Of a DNA stretch of 64,000 bases, positions 1 through 12,386 are shown piece by piece. The translations under genes were made by a program, and so were the position numbers. Origin of the DNA: Darksidea phi (lineage: Eukaryota; Ascomycota; Dothideomycetes; Pleosporales; Lentitheciaceae); NCBI GenBank assembly GCA_030770425.1, contig JASJFT010000124.1, positions 1 to 64,000 on the forward strand, given 5' to 3'. Numbering within the stretch: the stretch's first letter is position 1; the number at the start of each line of letters is the position of its first letter. The notes under the pieces are model-generated. The model saw only the letters and a program-made list of their open reading frames with translations, did not search any database and had not been told where the DNA came from.

Positions 1-311
1 CTACTGTGTACAAACTCCTACTGTGTTTCGTGCGGACCTTGTAAAGAGACTCCCACTATGCAAATCCAAATCAAATATCCATTAGAGATGGGTGATTTGG
101 TGGATACTGGTTTAACATGAAATGTCTTGGACAACCTGTGCGAATGAAGCATATACAGAGCCCCCCGGCGGACAGACCACTCATACCTCCGGGTATGCTT
201 AGGTGGAAGTAGAGACTCAAGTGGACTTAGGCACCCGTTTGAAGAGTAACAACGTACCCGATATCAATCGTCGGATCTGCCTTGACGCGCGAAAGGTCTT
301 ATATTGCCAAA

Positions 312-2243
<1,932 letters not shown>

Positions 2244-3569
2244 TTACTCCGTCGCGTACCCTACAAACCAGTTCATCTCCGGCGCATACGTATCTGCGGG
2301 CCTCAACGGCTCCATAACGTTGACCTTCAAGCCAGGCTCCGTCTTCTTCCCCTCGAACCGATCCCTGATCCAATCCAGCCATAGACGCTGCGAGATCCAG
2401 TTCGCCGGCACGTGGCTGATGTTGCGATATTGGTGGTACTCAATGGACGCGTGCGGAGCCACCTTGGCCGTCTCCTGGGCGGCGGCCTTGACGAAGGGGA
2501 AGGAAATCAGCGGGTCGTTCTCGCCCTGGATCAGGAGCATCGGGCCGGCGATGGGGCGGCCGCCGCCGTGTACGAGCTCGTTGAAGCGCTGGACGTGCTC
2601 GTTGTCCTCCCAGCCGGGGACAAAGGAGTTAGGCCAAAAGTACAGATCCTTTGTGAAGCGCTCCTTGCCGACGTCGGTCAGGATCATGTTCACGTCGAAG
2701 TCCGGGAAGATATTTTGCATGCCCCGGAGCGCGCCGGCGGTGAGGATGCCGCGCATGGGCATGGGCTCGCCGAGGATGTTGGTCACGGGCGAGATGGGGA
2801 TGCTGCCGAGGTAGCCGGCGACCGGATGCGTGTGCATGCGCTCTGCGAAGCTCCAGACGACGCCGCCGCCTTGCGAGTGGCCCATGACGACGAAGTTGGC
2901 GCCGAGCTCGGGGAAGGCGGCTCGCGCAGCCTTGAAGCCGTACTCTAGGTCCTTGGCCGCGGCGGGATTGGCGAGGTATTCGTGCACGATAGGCTTGCCT
3001 TGGCCGTCGACGCTCACGCCCAGGCCGGCGTAGTCGGGCATGACGACGATATAGCCGTGTAGTGCCAGCGGGAAGGGCGCGATGTGGTGCTGCCGGACAT
3101 TTGCGTTGGCATAGAGCCTCCAGTCACCATGCGCCCATACTACAACCGCGTTGCCGCCGTCCTCGTCCTTGGACTTTAGCGGTGTGTAGGGGAATAGGAT
3201 AGCGCCCGAGGTAGGCGTCTTGCTACCGTTGAAGTTCTCGCTCTGGTACAGGATGCGCACGCCTGCGACGCCTGGAGGCAGCGTGTACTCGGACGTGTCC
3301 ATGGGCTCGACGCGGAACACGGTCCCAGGCTCCCTGTCGTCCCACTCGGCGTCCACAGTGTAGAACGGATCCGAGGTGACCGGTCTGGTGGCATCTCTAG
3401 CTCGCTCGAAGTCGAGTGCAGGCGCAAACTGCGCAGTCCAGTTGGTCGATTGTGCCATTGCTGCTGGTAACCGGGGGCGAGCGAGGGACAGAAACGGGGC
3501 AATATAAATCAGGGAGCGGAGCCGCAGGGCTGCCTTGCTACCGCGTCTTGAGAGAAATGAAAGGCGCAT
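2244..3569 (-). CDS. Secreted alpha/beta hydrolase of the fungal secretory lipase type
   Basis: A long intact frame; the chosen start at 3569 gives about 441 aa. The frame is open upstream to 3719, and a later Met lies at 3458. After Met 3569 comes a basic then hydrophobic stretch (LIYIAPFLSLA) that could be a signal peptide. The body has the nucleophile elbow GHSQGG, a later GENDPL that should supply the acid, and SHVPAN near the C-terminus that should supply the histidine. This spacing fits the secretory lipase (LIP) family, which hydrolyses acylglycerols or other esters outside the cell. No lesion is seen. The gene has high GC and normal CpA, unlike the RIP-mutated DNA on its left. The substrate is not readable from the sequence. 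Confidence 0.75.
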   Translation of the reverse strand: MRLSFLSRRGSKAALRLRSLIYIAPFLSLARPRLPAAMAQSTNWTAQFAPALDFERARDATRPVTSDPFYTVDAEWDDREPGTVFRVEPMDTSEYTLPPGVAGVRILYQSENFNGSKTPTSGAILFPYTPLKSKDEDGGNAVVVWAHGDWRLYANANVRQHHIAPFPLALHGYIVVMPDYAGLGVSVDGQGKPIVHEYLANPAAAKDLEYGFKAARAAFPELGANFVVMGHSQGGGVVWSFAERMHTHPVAGYLGSIPISPVTNILGEPMPMRGILTAGALRGMQNIFPDFDVNMILTDVGKERFTKDLYFWPNSFVPGWEDNEHVQRFNELVHGGGRPIAGPMLLIQGENDPLISFPFVKAAAQETAKVAPHASIEYHQYRNISHVPANWISQRLWLDWIRDRFEGKKTEPGLKVNVMEPLRPADTYAPEMNWFVGYATE

Positions 3570-4008
3570 TGTGCAACAGTACCATAGGTAAGCAGTGGTC
3601 TTGTCGGGGTCCGAGCAATGGCCCCTACGGCACCGCGAATGCGCGTCGGGGTGTACGCGAGTGTCGGTGTGAATGCACGTCGACATATTAGGTGTCCGCA
3701 AGTGCTGCTGTGACGTCATTGCACATGTTGTTGAGCGATAAGCGCCAGCGCGTCGGGGGGAGAGACGTCCGCAACAGACAACAATCGAACCGTCTCAAGC
3801 AGTCTGCGACAACCATTGGAAGATAGAAGTCACATCCAGCATCTCTGCAACACGCACAGGTTCGTCAAGTTCCCAAAAGACTACTTGTGTTGATTATGTC
3901 ACTAAACCTGCACGCAGAACCAAACTCGCAGACCGATATCACTGGCAAGACCCTCCGCTCGTCAAAACAAATTGAATCACGGCCCTTAGCATCGTGCCCA
4001 GAACCTCC
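3570..4008. other. Intergenic spacer upstream of the hydrolase
   Basis: Normal base composition and probably the hydrolase promoter. No clear ORF or repeat is seen. Confidence 0.35.
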
Positions 4009-4340
4009 TCACACGGCCTTCTCGGGCATCCGGATTACGTCCGGCATTTCTGCACTTGTAACAAACTCCAACTGCGAAGGCTTCGCCGCCAGCGTCCTCT
4101 CTCCGCTCGTCTTCCCCACAGGGCTAGAGTCCACCTTGACCAAGGTATCTGAATCGACCGCATGCTGTGGGATACCGTAGAAGATTTTCGGTGTCCAGCT
4201 GTTGGCGGATCGTGAGTGGGTCGCTAAGAAGTCCTCGAAGCGCTTCTGCCACGCCTTCGGTACCACGGCCACAATGGCCGGTTTAGATGCGATCGGGGAA
4301 GTATAGAGCACGGTAACGCTCAGCTCGATAGTAGATAGGA
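4009..4340 (-). CDS. Hypothetical protein fragment, 5' end lost
   Basis: An open minus-strand frame of about 110 codons, ending at 4009, with no good ATG. It reads well (DIYNLGVLST, then ELSVTVLYTSP and VAVVPKAWQKRFEDF) until it meets the RIP-mutated block at about 4341, where an in-frame TAG or a splice acceptor (ATATAG) precedes it. It may be the last exon of a gene whose 5' part was destroyed. I do not recognise the family. The opposite-strand frame at 3887-4180 looks less protein-like. Confidence 0.3.
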
Positions 4341-4800
4341 CGCCGAGGTTATAGATATCCTATATAGTATTTTCCTTTATAAGGAAAATCTAGCCGTACT
4401 AAATAGTATTTATAATACTAGTACTATTATTATATATTAGTATTATCGCGAGTATATTTAGTTATAGATATATATAAGCTATTATAAGGTATATATAGGT
4501 AGGTAGATATAGAAACGCTAAGGTAGTAAAAGGGTTATATTCGGATAGAGATAAGACGAATCCTTAAGGAGACGTAATAGTAGGACGTAGGACTATATAG
4601 GGTCCGGCACGTGACCGTAGCCGGGCCGATGATGATCCGGGAGTCCTCCGGTAGAAGTAGGCGTGATAATTACCTTATCCCCGCCTAGTATAGCTCTATT
4701 ATCTACCTCGACGTAAAGTTATACTAGTCGTACTACGTATCTAGTATTACTTATACTCTACTCTTTTCGTACCGCTCTACTCTCTAAATTCCTCCCAAGT
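4341..4800. repeat. RIP-mutated AT-rich block
   Basis: CpA and TpG are almost absent from about 4341 to 4600 and from 4665 to 4760, which is the RIP signature. A short GC-richer island (about 4600-4660) interrupts it. The original repeat cannot be recognised. Confidence 0.55.
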
Positions 4801-4810
4801 AATACACCCC

Positions 4811-5176
4811 CTAATAGACAAGGATACCAAGAGAAAGAAAAATGCTATGAAAAGTAAAAGAAGAAAAATTAAAAAAAACAAAAAAATTGAATGAAAAGGA
4901 GAAGCTAACCTTCGTCGCCGAGCACGCATCATTGACCTCGATGCAGAACTCCTGCCCGCACTTCGAGCACTCGCGGATGAACAGCTCTTTACAGCTGATA
5001 CGCGTGTGGCACGCAGCCGAAGTAATCCCTTCGGGCGCCGATGATCTACGGGTGTACGGAGTTAGCAGGTGCGCTTGAGGATGGCCGAGGACGTACCTTG
5101 ACGCGCCGGGAACGTGAAGGTTATTAGCTAGACGGATCCGATCCGAGGATGGAGGTCCGACTTCCATGTGGGGCAT
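4811..5176 (-). CDS. Small cysteine-rich hypothetical protein with one intron
   Basis: The frame from ATG 5176 reads MPHMEVGPPSSDRIRLANN and reaches a clear intron at 5096-5046: GTACGT donor, TGCTAAC branch point, CCGTAG acceptor, 51 nt. After splicing the frame continues as CHTRISCKELFIRECSKCGQ then EFCIEVNDACS, a CxxC-rich stretch that could bind zinc. Downstream the frame runs into a Phe-rich low-complexity tail. A GTTAGC donor at about 4907 may mark a second intron, so the 3' end is uncertain. The intron quality is the main support. No family is recognised. Confidence 0.4.
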   Translation of the reverse strand: MPHMEVGPPSSDRIRLANNLHVPGASRYVLGHPQAHLLTPYTRRSSAPEGITSAACHTRISCKELFIRECSKCGQEFCIEVNDACSATKVSFSFSFNFFVFFNFSSFTFHSIFLSLGILVY

Positions 5177-5497
5177 CCCGCGCGTCTGAGGGAGGTAAAT
5201 CTAGAAATATAGAGGGAGGATCTTGATAGGATTGGATTTTGGTAGGGGAGGGAGGAAGAGGAGAAGGAGGGCAGGACAAGAGGTTGGTTCAGTTCGACCC
5301 CACATGCCGTTACTCCGCCTGGTGTGCAGCTATATACCTAAAAAAGCTTGTAGGAGCTATTCCTAATCGGGAAATTTGGAAAAAGTAGACTCTGCAAACA
5401 TGTGGGCCTCTGAGGGTGGACTACTGATAATATGTTTACCGCAATCTTCCAATCCCTGGTGGCTAACATCCATGTCTGTCTACTCCAATCCAAGAAA

Positions 5498-6921
5498 TTA
5501 AAACCCCAGATGATCCAGCAACTTGACTAGCTGAGCCTCGTTCTCGTCCCTGCATTTCAGTATCACGGCCTCAGATTGCAGCCGTAAGACATCCGAGTTT
5601 GTAACGCGCCAAGGTAGGATAGAGCGAAGAACAGCATCAACATCTGCAACCTTTTCAATGCCTTTGATGGTTCTCGGTCGCTGTACGTCGAGGCGCTCCA
5701 ACTCATCCTCCCAAACCTTGGCAACATCCCACTTCACGCCGTTCTCTGTGTTCTTAGGTAGTGTCGAGGGGAAGCCATAAAGCTTTGCGTCTCGCAACGC
5801 TGTCTGTTCGCTGGATTCGATATCCGACCAGCCTTGAAACTGGCCTCCAGCGCCGCTGAAGGAGCGTAGGAATTCGTAGGATGGGTGTAGTATGCAAGCG
5901 AAGTCGTAATCGATCAAGGCTGTAATGCGCTGGGTGGAAGCATCATAGAGTAGGTTGTCCGGAGCTAAAATTCGAACAGTGTTAGCCTTGTAGTATTAGA
6001 GCTTTTTTACAAAGAGGAATTTACTTACTAAAGTCGGCATGGACAATAGTCTTGTCGTCCCTAGACTCAAGGGCCTTGAACTGGGCCGGAACGCCGCTCT
6101 CAACGAAGGCTTCAAGCCGTTTTCTCACCCCATTTGCATGCCATCCATTAATGTATGGGTTGCTGTCTGCTTGTTGTAGAGCCCGTTCTAGTCGGTCTCT
6201 AAAGTAGTCCTCATACAGCAGCCAAGGCCCACTACCTACGCTCGTCATCGCTGTGCTTACAATCTGGCCGGCGCTATCGAAGGTTACCCCGCCGTACTGC
6301 TCGATGCTGCTCGGAAGCTGGAAGTCTTGTAAGGCCTTCAGAATTTGGGCCACCTGGGCAAGGATGCCTTTCTTTTCCCCGAGAGGCATGCTGTTAAATG
6401 CTTCGCTCACTGATACCCCAGGCATGAGCTCCTGGAGGATCCAGCCTTGCGAGGATGGCGGGGCTGCGCTTCCCCAACCATACACGGAAGGAACCACGTG
6501 TGGTTTGAAGCCACTGAGAGCAGCAGTAGCGAGAGAAATAATGGCGACCTCGTTTTCAACTCGGGTATGCGCATGCATTCCCTCGGCGTCAGGGTTGGTG
6601 AGCCGTATGATAAACTCTTTGGCGCCCTCTGGTAGCAGCGCAGTACCCGGCTGACGCGTTTCATGGCTGCTATTATTTCGGGCAACGGACGGCGGCGAAG
6701 GTAGAGTGATGCGGTAAACGAAGTTGTTGTACTTGAAAGGACTCTCCGGGTCGTATTGGATGGGATCGATCCTGGCTTCCTTCGAAGATAGCAAGGTTAG
6801 CACCAAGTGCTTCGGCCGAAAATGCATCACGTGCAGTACTTACGTCGGCGCCGAATCGTTCGCGCAGAAGATTCCGGATGAAATCCAACCGCCCTTGGAA
6901 ATTTGCGTGATTTTGGTTCAT
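5498..6921 (-). CDS. Aminoglycoside-phosphotransferase-like (APH) kinase
   Basis: Three exons: 6921-6844, 6779-6029 and 5964-5498. The introns are 64 nt each (GTAAGT donors, GCTAAC branch point in the first). Exon 1 (MNQNHANFQGRLDFIRNLL) is in a different frame from the long exon 2 and would be missed by ORF calling. The protein of about 430 aa has an N-lobe with FKYNNFVYRITLP and EFIIRLTNPDAEG, then WILQELMPGVSVSEAF, the catalytic loop HADF followed across the intron by PDNLL, and the metal-binding ALIDYDFA. These are the Brenner-like HxDxxxxN and DxD-type motifs of the APH/choline kinase fold. Fungal members are mostly orphan small-molecule or protein kinases of unknown substrate. No lesion is seen. 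Confidence 0.8.
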
Positions 6922-7046
6922 AGCGAGTCTTGCGTCGTGCAGAAGATTTGGTTGTGACAGTTGACAACATTGTATCGGTGAGGGGAACTGCGATGAGATC
7001 ATATTGTGGCACGTGCATCTATCGACGGGGAGACGGAAACAACCCT

Positions 7047-7811
7047 CTAGCCTATCATGGAAGGCGCGACCGCATGCCGGATGTTCAGTCTCTTCAGCCA
7101 GGGAAGCGGCGCGAGCAGGACCACAAAGTCTGTAACAACCCATGGCACGGGTGCTGCCCGGTTGAGGTCCCATCGATCGAGACATTTCCCCGTCACAGTG
7201 AGGTCCCAGTTTGCGGCTATCGGCGTGCATAGGAATATCGTCATGAAGAGGATGATGATGTACCAGGCGGAGACCAAGGCGATGAGGACGTGATTGATGA
7301 TGCGGAAGCTGGTGACAGAGAAGAGACGGTTGTACAAGATGAGCAGAGAAAGCTTTGCCAAGGCGAGGCAGGTCGGTAGCAGCACGCCGGTGGTGAAAAG
7401 CTCCTGACGTCCTGGTCAGCATGCTGCAGCGTGCGTGCAAGGAGCCACGGCACCTTTTGAAAAGCTTGGATGTTCTCCATCGACATTTCAGCAACATGTT
7501 GGCCTGTCCGACCCTTCGCAGCAGCTGCGAGCCTATGTCAGCCAACGTTCCATCAAGGTTGTGAGCTGGACCTACAGTTTGCAAGCATGCCATTCACTCC
7601 AACGCAAAACACCTGCAACGCTCAGTACTGGGACCGTCACGCCGAGTATGAGCGCACTTACAAACGATGCTATCAGAAGAAAGTCATCGATCGCAAGCCG
7701 AACGTGCTTGAGCCTTCTCGACACCAGGGGCACGACAAGTCCCACAAAGGCAAGCACCGTGAAGCACACCGCAACCGCGACAAACTCGTGTCGTCGATGA
7801 TTGTTCACCAT
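7047..7811 (-). CDS. Fungal rhodopsin-like integral membrane protein, C-terminally short
   Basis: Three exons: 7811-7576, 7532-7454 and 7403-7047. The introns are 43 and 50 nt, with GTAGGT/GTGCCG donors and GCTGAC branch points. The product has the layout of the fungal rhodopsin-like (SAT/PTH11-related) family: a first membrane helix (VAVAVCFTVLAFVGLVVPLV), a DDFLLIASF second helix, GQHVAEMS before helix 3, then LALAKLSLLILYNRLF and a CTPIAANW loop. It stops at TAG 7049-7047 after about five helices, while the family normally has seven. No convincing donor is visible there, so the gene is probably truncated. Its 3' end lies 125 bp upstream of the APH gene on the same strand. The function is unknown; relatives act in surface sensing. 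Confidence 0.6.
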
Positions 7812-8865
7812 GATGAGGATTCGAAGGAAATCAGCGCAGGATGCTCACAATACAATGGGCAAGACGGGTTTGCTAGACAGGAGTGGCCAGCGTGTTGCCC
7901 CCTCTAAACTGGCTTTGGACGGAGTTGGCTGATTACTCTTAATATCTGCCCCATACTCAAGTGTAACGCACACTTGCCACGCACACACGGCCATATGTCG
8001 GCCAACAAGACTGCCCATGCTCGTTGGACGTTGGCTGGGGCCAAAACCGCCGCTGCACATCGGGCATCATTTTCGTTTTCGGGGCTATGTCTCGGGATCT
8101 CTGCGCATCTGGTGTTGGGGGGTGTCCAAGAATCGGTTCCATAGAATCAATGAACTCGACGTCTCTTAGATTGCTCCGCAGTCAGCTAGGGCCGGGTGTG
8201 CGGGGGTTTAGCGAGGCGTACTGGCCCCGGCCTTTGCTGCAACTGGAATAGACGGGATTCATCGGTTAAATCGCCCCGGATCGACGCCGCCGATCCTTCG
8301 ACGGCGAGACCTGGGGGGTCGCTTTTGATTGGCCAATATCTGCCCCCGGAGATCTCTTATAAGAATCTCGGAGATCTCTTTTGGGAATCTCGGGCATCTC
8401 TTTTGGGAATCCCCGAAGTAGTTCTCGGCTGAGCACACCCAACCGAGATCTACACGAATGCCTCGGGTAGTACGATTCTGTATGGGATGGGAGAATAGAT
8501 TAGCTGATGGCTGCTTCGGGTAGTTGAGGGTTTCAGCCTTGCAGACCAGATGAAAGTCGGCGGACGCTTCAATTCACAGGCACATCTCTGGTGAAGCAAT
8601 TGGTTACCGTTCGTACAGAGGTCTCCGTATGATTGAGCACGGGGGCTTGGCCGGCAACGGGCTACATGGCGAGATTGAGCGGGGTGGACGAGGTTTGAAC
8701 GCCGGGTTGATGCAAACGCACCTGTGTCGCAACTACAAAAGAATTTCCTGCCGCGAGGAAGATGCCAGGAAAGTTTACCGTCCGCAGGCTGTTCAGCATC
8801 CCCAGTATCCCTATTCCGTCTTTTTGTCCTTGGCGCGCATTCTCGTGTAGATCTGATTGCCCACA
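7812..8865. other. Intergenic region between divergent membrane-protein and PKS genes
   Basis: About 1.05 kb of normal-composition DNA. It should hold both promoters. It contains a 22-bp tandem repeat (8345-8410). No supported gene is found. Confidence 0.5.
8345..8410. repeat. Three tandem copies of a 22-bp unit
   Basis: Copies at 8345-8366, 8367-8388 and 8389-8410 share the core CGGAGATCTCTT..GAAT. Each holds a GATCTC or CATCTC core. They lie about 460 bp upstream of the PKS start codon, so they could be factor-binding sites or a chance minisatellite. Confidence 0.7.
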
Positions 8866-11334
8866 ATGAATCCTTACCACCAAGTCGACATCGCCATCAT
8901 CGGTATCGGCTGCCGATTCCCTGGCGGGGCCAACGATGTCGAGGCCTACTGGCGCCTTCTTGCGGATGGTCGAAGCGCATGGAGCGAAGTCCCAGAGAAT
9001 CGATTTAACTGGCAAGCGTTCCATCACCCTAGCCCCGGCGATGGAAACATACCCGCCACCAACCATCGCGGCGGACACTTTCTGAATGTCGACATCTCCA
9101 AGTTCGATGCTGGCTTCTTCGGCATATCCCTCCAGGGGGCTGCCGTCATGGATCCACAGCACCGGCTGCAACTCGAAACAGCATATGAAGCCATCGAGAA
9201 CGCCGGACTCCCGCTACAGACACTGAAGAAGTCGAGGACTAGTGTCTACATGGCGATGCTGTTTCAGGACTAGGACCGCATGATGTAGAAAGACCCGAGT
9301 GATATCTCGTCTTATCATGTGACCGGCACCGGCGAGGCCTTGCTGTCCAACCGCATCTCGTACACCTTCGACCTCCGAGGTCCTTCGTTCACCGTGGACA
9401 CGGGGTGCTCCGGCAGTGTCGTTGCGCTCCACTAGGCATGTCTCAGCCTCAGAAGCGGCGAGACGAGCATGGCATTGGTGGGCGGGACCAACATGATCCT
9501 CAGCCCAGATCAGATGATTCCCATGAACTATATGGGGTGAGACTCCGCACCGCTGGCAGTTTTCGTGCTATCTTGACGTCGCGTAGGTTCTGCAACTCGG
9601 ATGGTCGATCATATAGTTTTGACGATAGGGGATCCGGTTATGGAAGAGGGGAAGGCGCCGCGACGCTGGTGCTAAAGCGGCTGAGTGACGCAATCTTGGC
9701 GGGCGATCCCATCCGGTCAATCATCAAACACTCGGCAGTCAACCAAGACGGCCGCACCGTCGGCATCACGACACCCAGCCAGTCGGCCCAGGAGGATCTC
9801 GCTCGCTCTCTGCTCGATGCGTCGCGCATCGATCCAGCTTCCGTCGACTTCATCGAAGCCCACGGCACGGGCACGCAGGTTGGCGATCTCGCCGAGCTCC
9901 AGGCTATCGCCAACGTCTTCTGCCAGGGCCAGAGAAACCGCCCTCTGACCATCGGCTCTTGCAAGGCCAACATCGGCCATCTCGAGGCCGCCAGCGGAGT
10001 TGCTGGCGTCGTGAAGTGCGTCCTCGCTCTCGAAAAGGGCGAGTTGCCTCCACAGCCCAACTTTGAGGTACCCAAACCTGGTCTTCGTCTCGATCAATGG
10101 GGTCTGGAAGTTCGCCGGCAGAAGCATCCTGGCCACATCTCGGCACCCGCCGGGCCGTCGTCAATAGCTTTGGCTACGGAGGGACGAATTGCATGACGGT
10201 CCTGGAAAGCGTACCTGCGTGGCTACAGTCATCAAGGGCCACGATACACCTGCCCAGGCAGATTGATGTCCCATCTCATCCGATCGAGCGGCTCACTCGA
10301 TATCTTGGCTCCCTGGACGGCGCCCACGAAGACCATGACACCCTTTTGACGCCGCCATCTGCATCCAGCCCTTGGAAACAGCGATGGCGGGTCCTTGCTC
10401 TCTCTGGACGCAAGCTCCTCGCCGACTTCGCTCTGTAGTTCGGTGGCTGGCGATGAGGCAGTTTCGGAGGCCCATGGTGCTCGCTATCTTTTCGTACTCT
10501 CGGCCAAGTCTCAGGCATCCTTGGCTCAGCACAAGCATCAACTGAAGCGCTGGCTCCAGTCGCAGAGGCATCGACCCCACCTGCTCAGTGACCTTGCCTT
10601 CACTCTCGGTTCTCGCCGGACAAGACATCTGTATCGGCAATGCTTCGCCGTGTCCTCTAGGAAGGAGGTCCTCACCGCGTTGGATGAAGAGACTGACGTT
10701 ACATCGACAATAGCCGTCCCATGCCGCATCGCCTTTGTCTTCACCGGTCAAGGAGCGCAGTGGCACGCCATGGGTCGAGAGCTCTTGTTCAACGAAACAA
10801 AACTCGCCACGTCGATCCGCACCTCCGATCGCATGCTCAGGACCCTCGGAGCCGAGTGGAGCTTGACACGCGAATTGACCCGGTCGAAAGATACATCGAG
10901 GATCCACCAAGCGGAAATAGGCCAGCCGGCATGCACCGCCGTTCAAATCGCGATCGTTGACATGCTCCAACATTGGGGGGTTGCGCCGAACACAGTCGTC
11001 GGCCATTCGAGCGGGGAGATTACGGCTGCCTACGCTGTCGGTGCACTGTCCCATGAAGGTGCGCTTCGTGTGTCTTTCCATCGTGGCTCGCTATCCCGGC
11101 TGGGTAGCTTACGTCTTGGGAACGTGAATGGTGCCATGCTGGCAGTTGGAATGGGCGAGGCAGAAGCATCGGAGGTCGTTACCACTCTTCAAGCTGGACG
11201 TGTAGTGGTCGCTTGTGCAAACAGCCCATCCAGCACGACCCTGTCCGGGGACGAGCCGGCGATTGACGAAGCACGGGTGCTCCTCGAAAGCAAAGGCATC
11301 TTCGCTAGAAAACTTCGCGTGGATACAGCCTACC
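8866..11334 (+). pseudogene. Highly reducing polyketide synthase, 5' part (KS and most of AT), disrupted
   Basis: ATG 8866 opens a ketosynthase: VDIAIIGIGCRFPGG, active-site DTGCSGS (Cys 9406-9408), EAHGTGT and NIGHLEAASGVAG. A 50-nt intron (9537-9586, GTGAGA...GCGTAG) restores the frame to SYSFDDRGSGYGRGEG. In-frame TAG codons lie at 9271, 9286 and 9433. A frameshift at about 10110-10135 separates DQWGLEV from HLGTRRAVVNSFGYGGTN, and another is likely at 10390-10440 in the linker. The acyltransferase then runs intact (FVFTGQGAQW, nucleophile GHSSGE at about 11000) until DTAY, where a retroelement is inserted at 11335. The gene resumes at 24546. In life it would build a reduced polyketide chain iteratively in the cytosol; this copy cannot make a full protein. 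Confidence 0.9.
11330..11334. repeat. Left target-site duplication of the outer copia element (CTACC)
   Basis: CTACC directly precedes the LTR start TGTCGCGG and is repeated exactly after the right LTR at 24546-24550. Removing the element restores the AT frame as A-Y-H-S-H-H-M. Confidence 0.9.
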
Positions 11335-11590
11335 TGTCGCGGAGCAGACGGCACAGGGACTAAGCGCGATCAGAGATTTCGCTAGGCGCAAGGATTAGCC
11401 TAGTACTAGCGGCTATTTGCTGAATCTCGTGATCCAACAGAGTCCAACAGAGTCCAGCAGTGTTGGTGTTGAGGCATAGTTAGGGGTCGTTTCTATATAT
11501 AAAATACCGTCTTTTTTAACTTATAGAAATTAGAGCTTTTACTTTTAGAGACTACGTACTATAGTAATTTATATTAAAATTACTATAATA
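11335..11590 (+). repeat. 5' LTR of the outer copia element
   Basis: 256 bp, aligned end to end with 24290-24545. The first roughly 140 bp are unmutated and the rest is RIP-mutated. Confidence 0.88.
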
Positions 11591-12096
11591 GTTATAAGTC
11601 TAGATTATAACTAATTACTCTTAAATAATAATAACTTATTATTCTTATTATTAATATTAATTAACGTATAAAGAGCTAATACCTTTATTATTATCCTTAT
11701 TATTACTAGAAACTCCTCGGCGCTTAGAGAGCTATCGTTATTAATAATAAATACTAAAGAAGATCCTATAGTAATATATATTATTATTATCCTTAAAATT
11801 TAAAGTAACTAGTATAAATAACTATTTATTCTTAAAAATAAGACTAAATAATATAAAGTTTAGAAATACTATAACTCTAACCTTAAAATAGTACTAGATA
11901 TTAAGAAATTAATAAAACCCTTACTTATAGTATATAAAGTCGGTATTATTAGTATAGCTTAGTTATTATTTAATAATTAAATATTATATAGAGTTAAGCT
12001 TACTTAATATTAGAAAGAAAAGAAGAATTATAAATAACTAGAGAAAGGTCTAAAGATAATTAACTTAAAGATTAGTAAAATAATTATAATAATAAA

Positions 12097-12101
12097 CCTA
12101 T
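12097..12101. repeat. Left target-site duplication of the nested element (CCTAT)
   Basis: CCTAT lies before the LTR start and recurs at 19753-19757 directly after the 3' LTR. Confidence 0.8.
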
Positions 12102-12386
12102 TATCCGTTTACTAAGTTCTAGTATTAATCTTATATATTTAATTACGTATAGTCGTATAGGATTTATATATACAAATTACCTCCTTAGTAATTCGCTATA
12201 TATAGAGCTTCGCGCGATTCTTTTAAATAAAAGGAACTTCTATCTAAAGTCCCTTTAGTAACTATAAACTATTATTTAAATTAAATTATTTTATTATTTC
12301 TATTTCGTACGTATATATATATACTCTAGTTATTTACTTAGTTAAATCCCTATAGTCTACTATTATAAACTATAGACTATTTAATA
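12102..12386 (+). repeat. 5' LTR of the nested copia element
   Basis: 285 bp, the same length as its partner at 19468-19752. Differences are almost all C/T or G/A. Confidence 0.85.

Noticed and set aside
2412..2948. 178-codon plus-strand ORF
   Set aside because: It is antisense to the lipase-like gene and rich in Val, Gly and Glu, a typical shadow of a GC-rich gene.
6673..7593. 306-codon minus-strand ORF
   Set aside because: It is a composite. Only its part from 6921 to 6844 is a real exon (APH gene); the rest runs through rhodopsin-like exons in a wrong frame.
9271..9435. Stop-codon recoding of TAG in the PKS
   Set aside because: Frameshifts and the retroelement insertion elsewhere show a dead gene, so readthrough is not needed to explain it.
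9537..9586. Frameshift in the ketosynthase at 9537
   Set aside because: A 50-nt intron with GTGAGA and GCGTAG ends restores phase and the SDGRSYSFD motif, so this is not a lesion.
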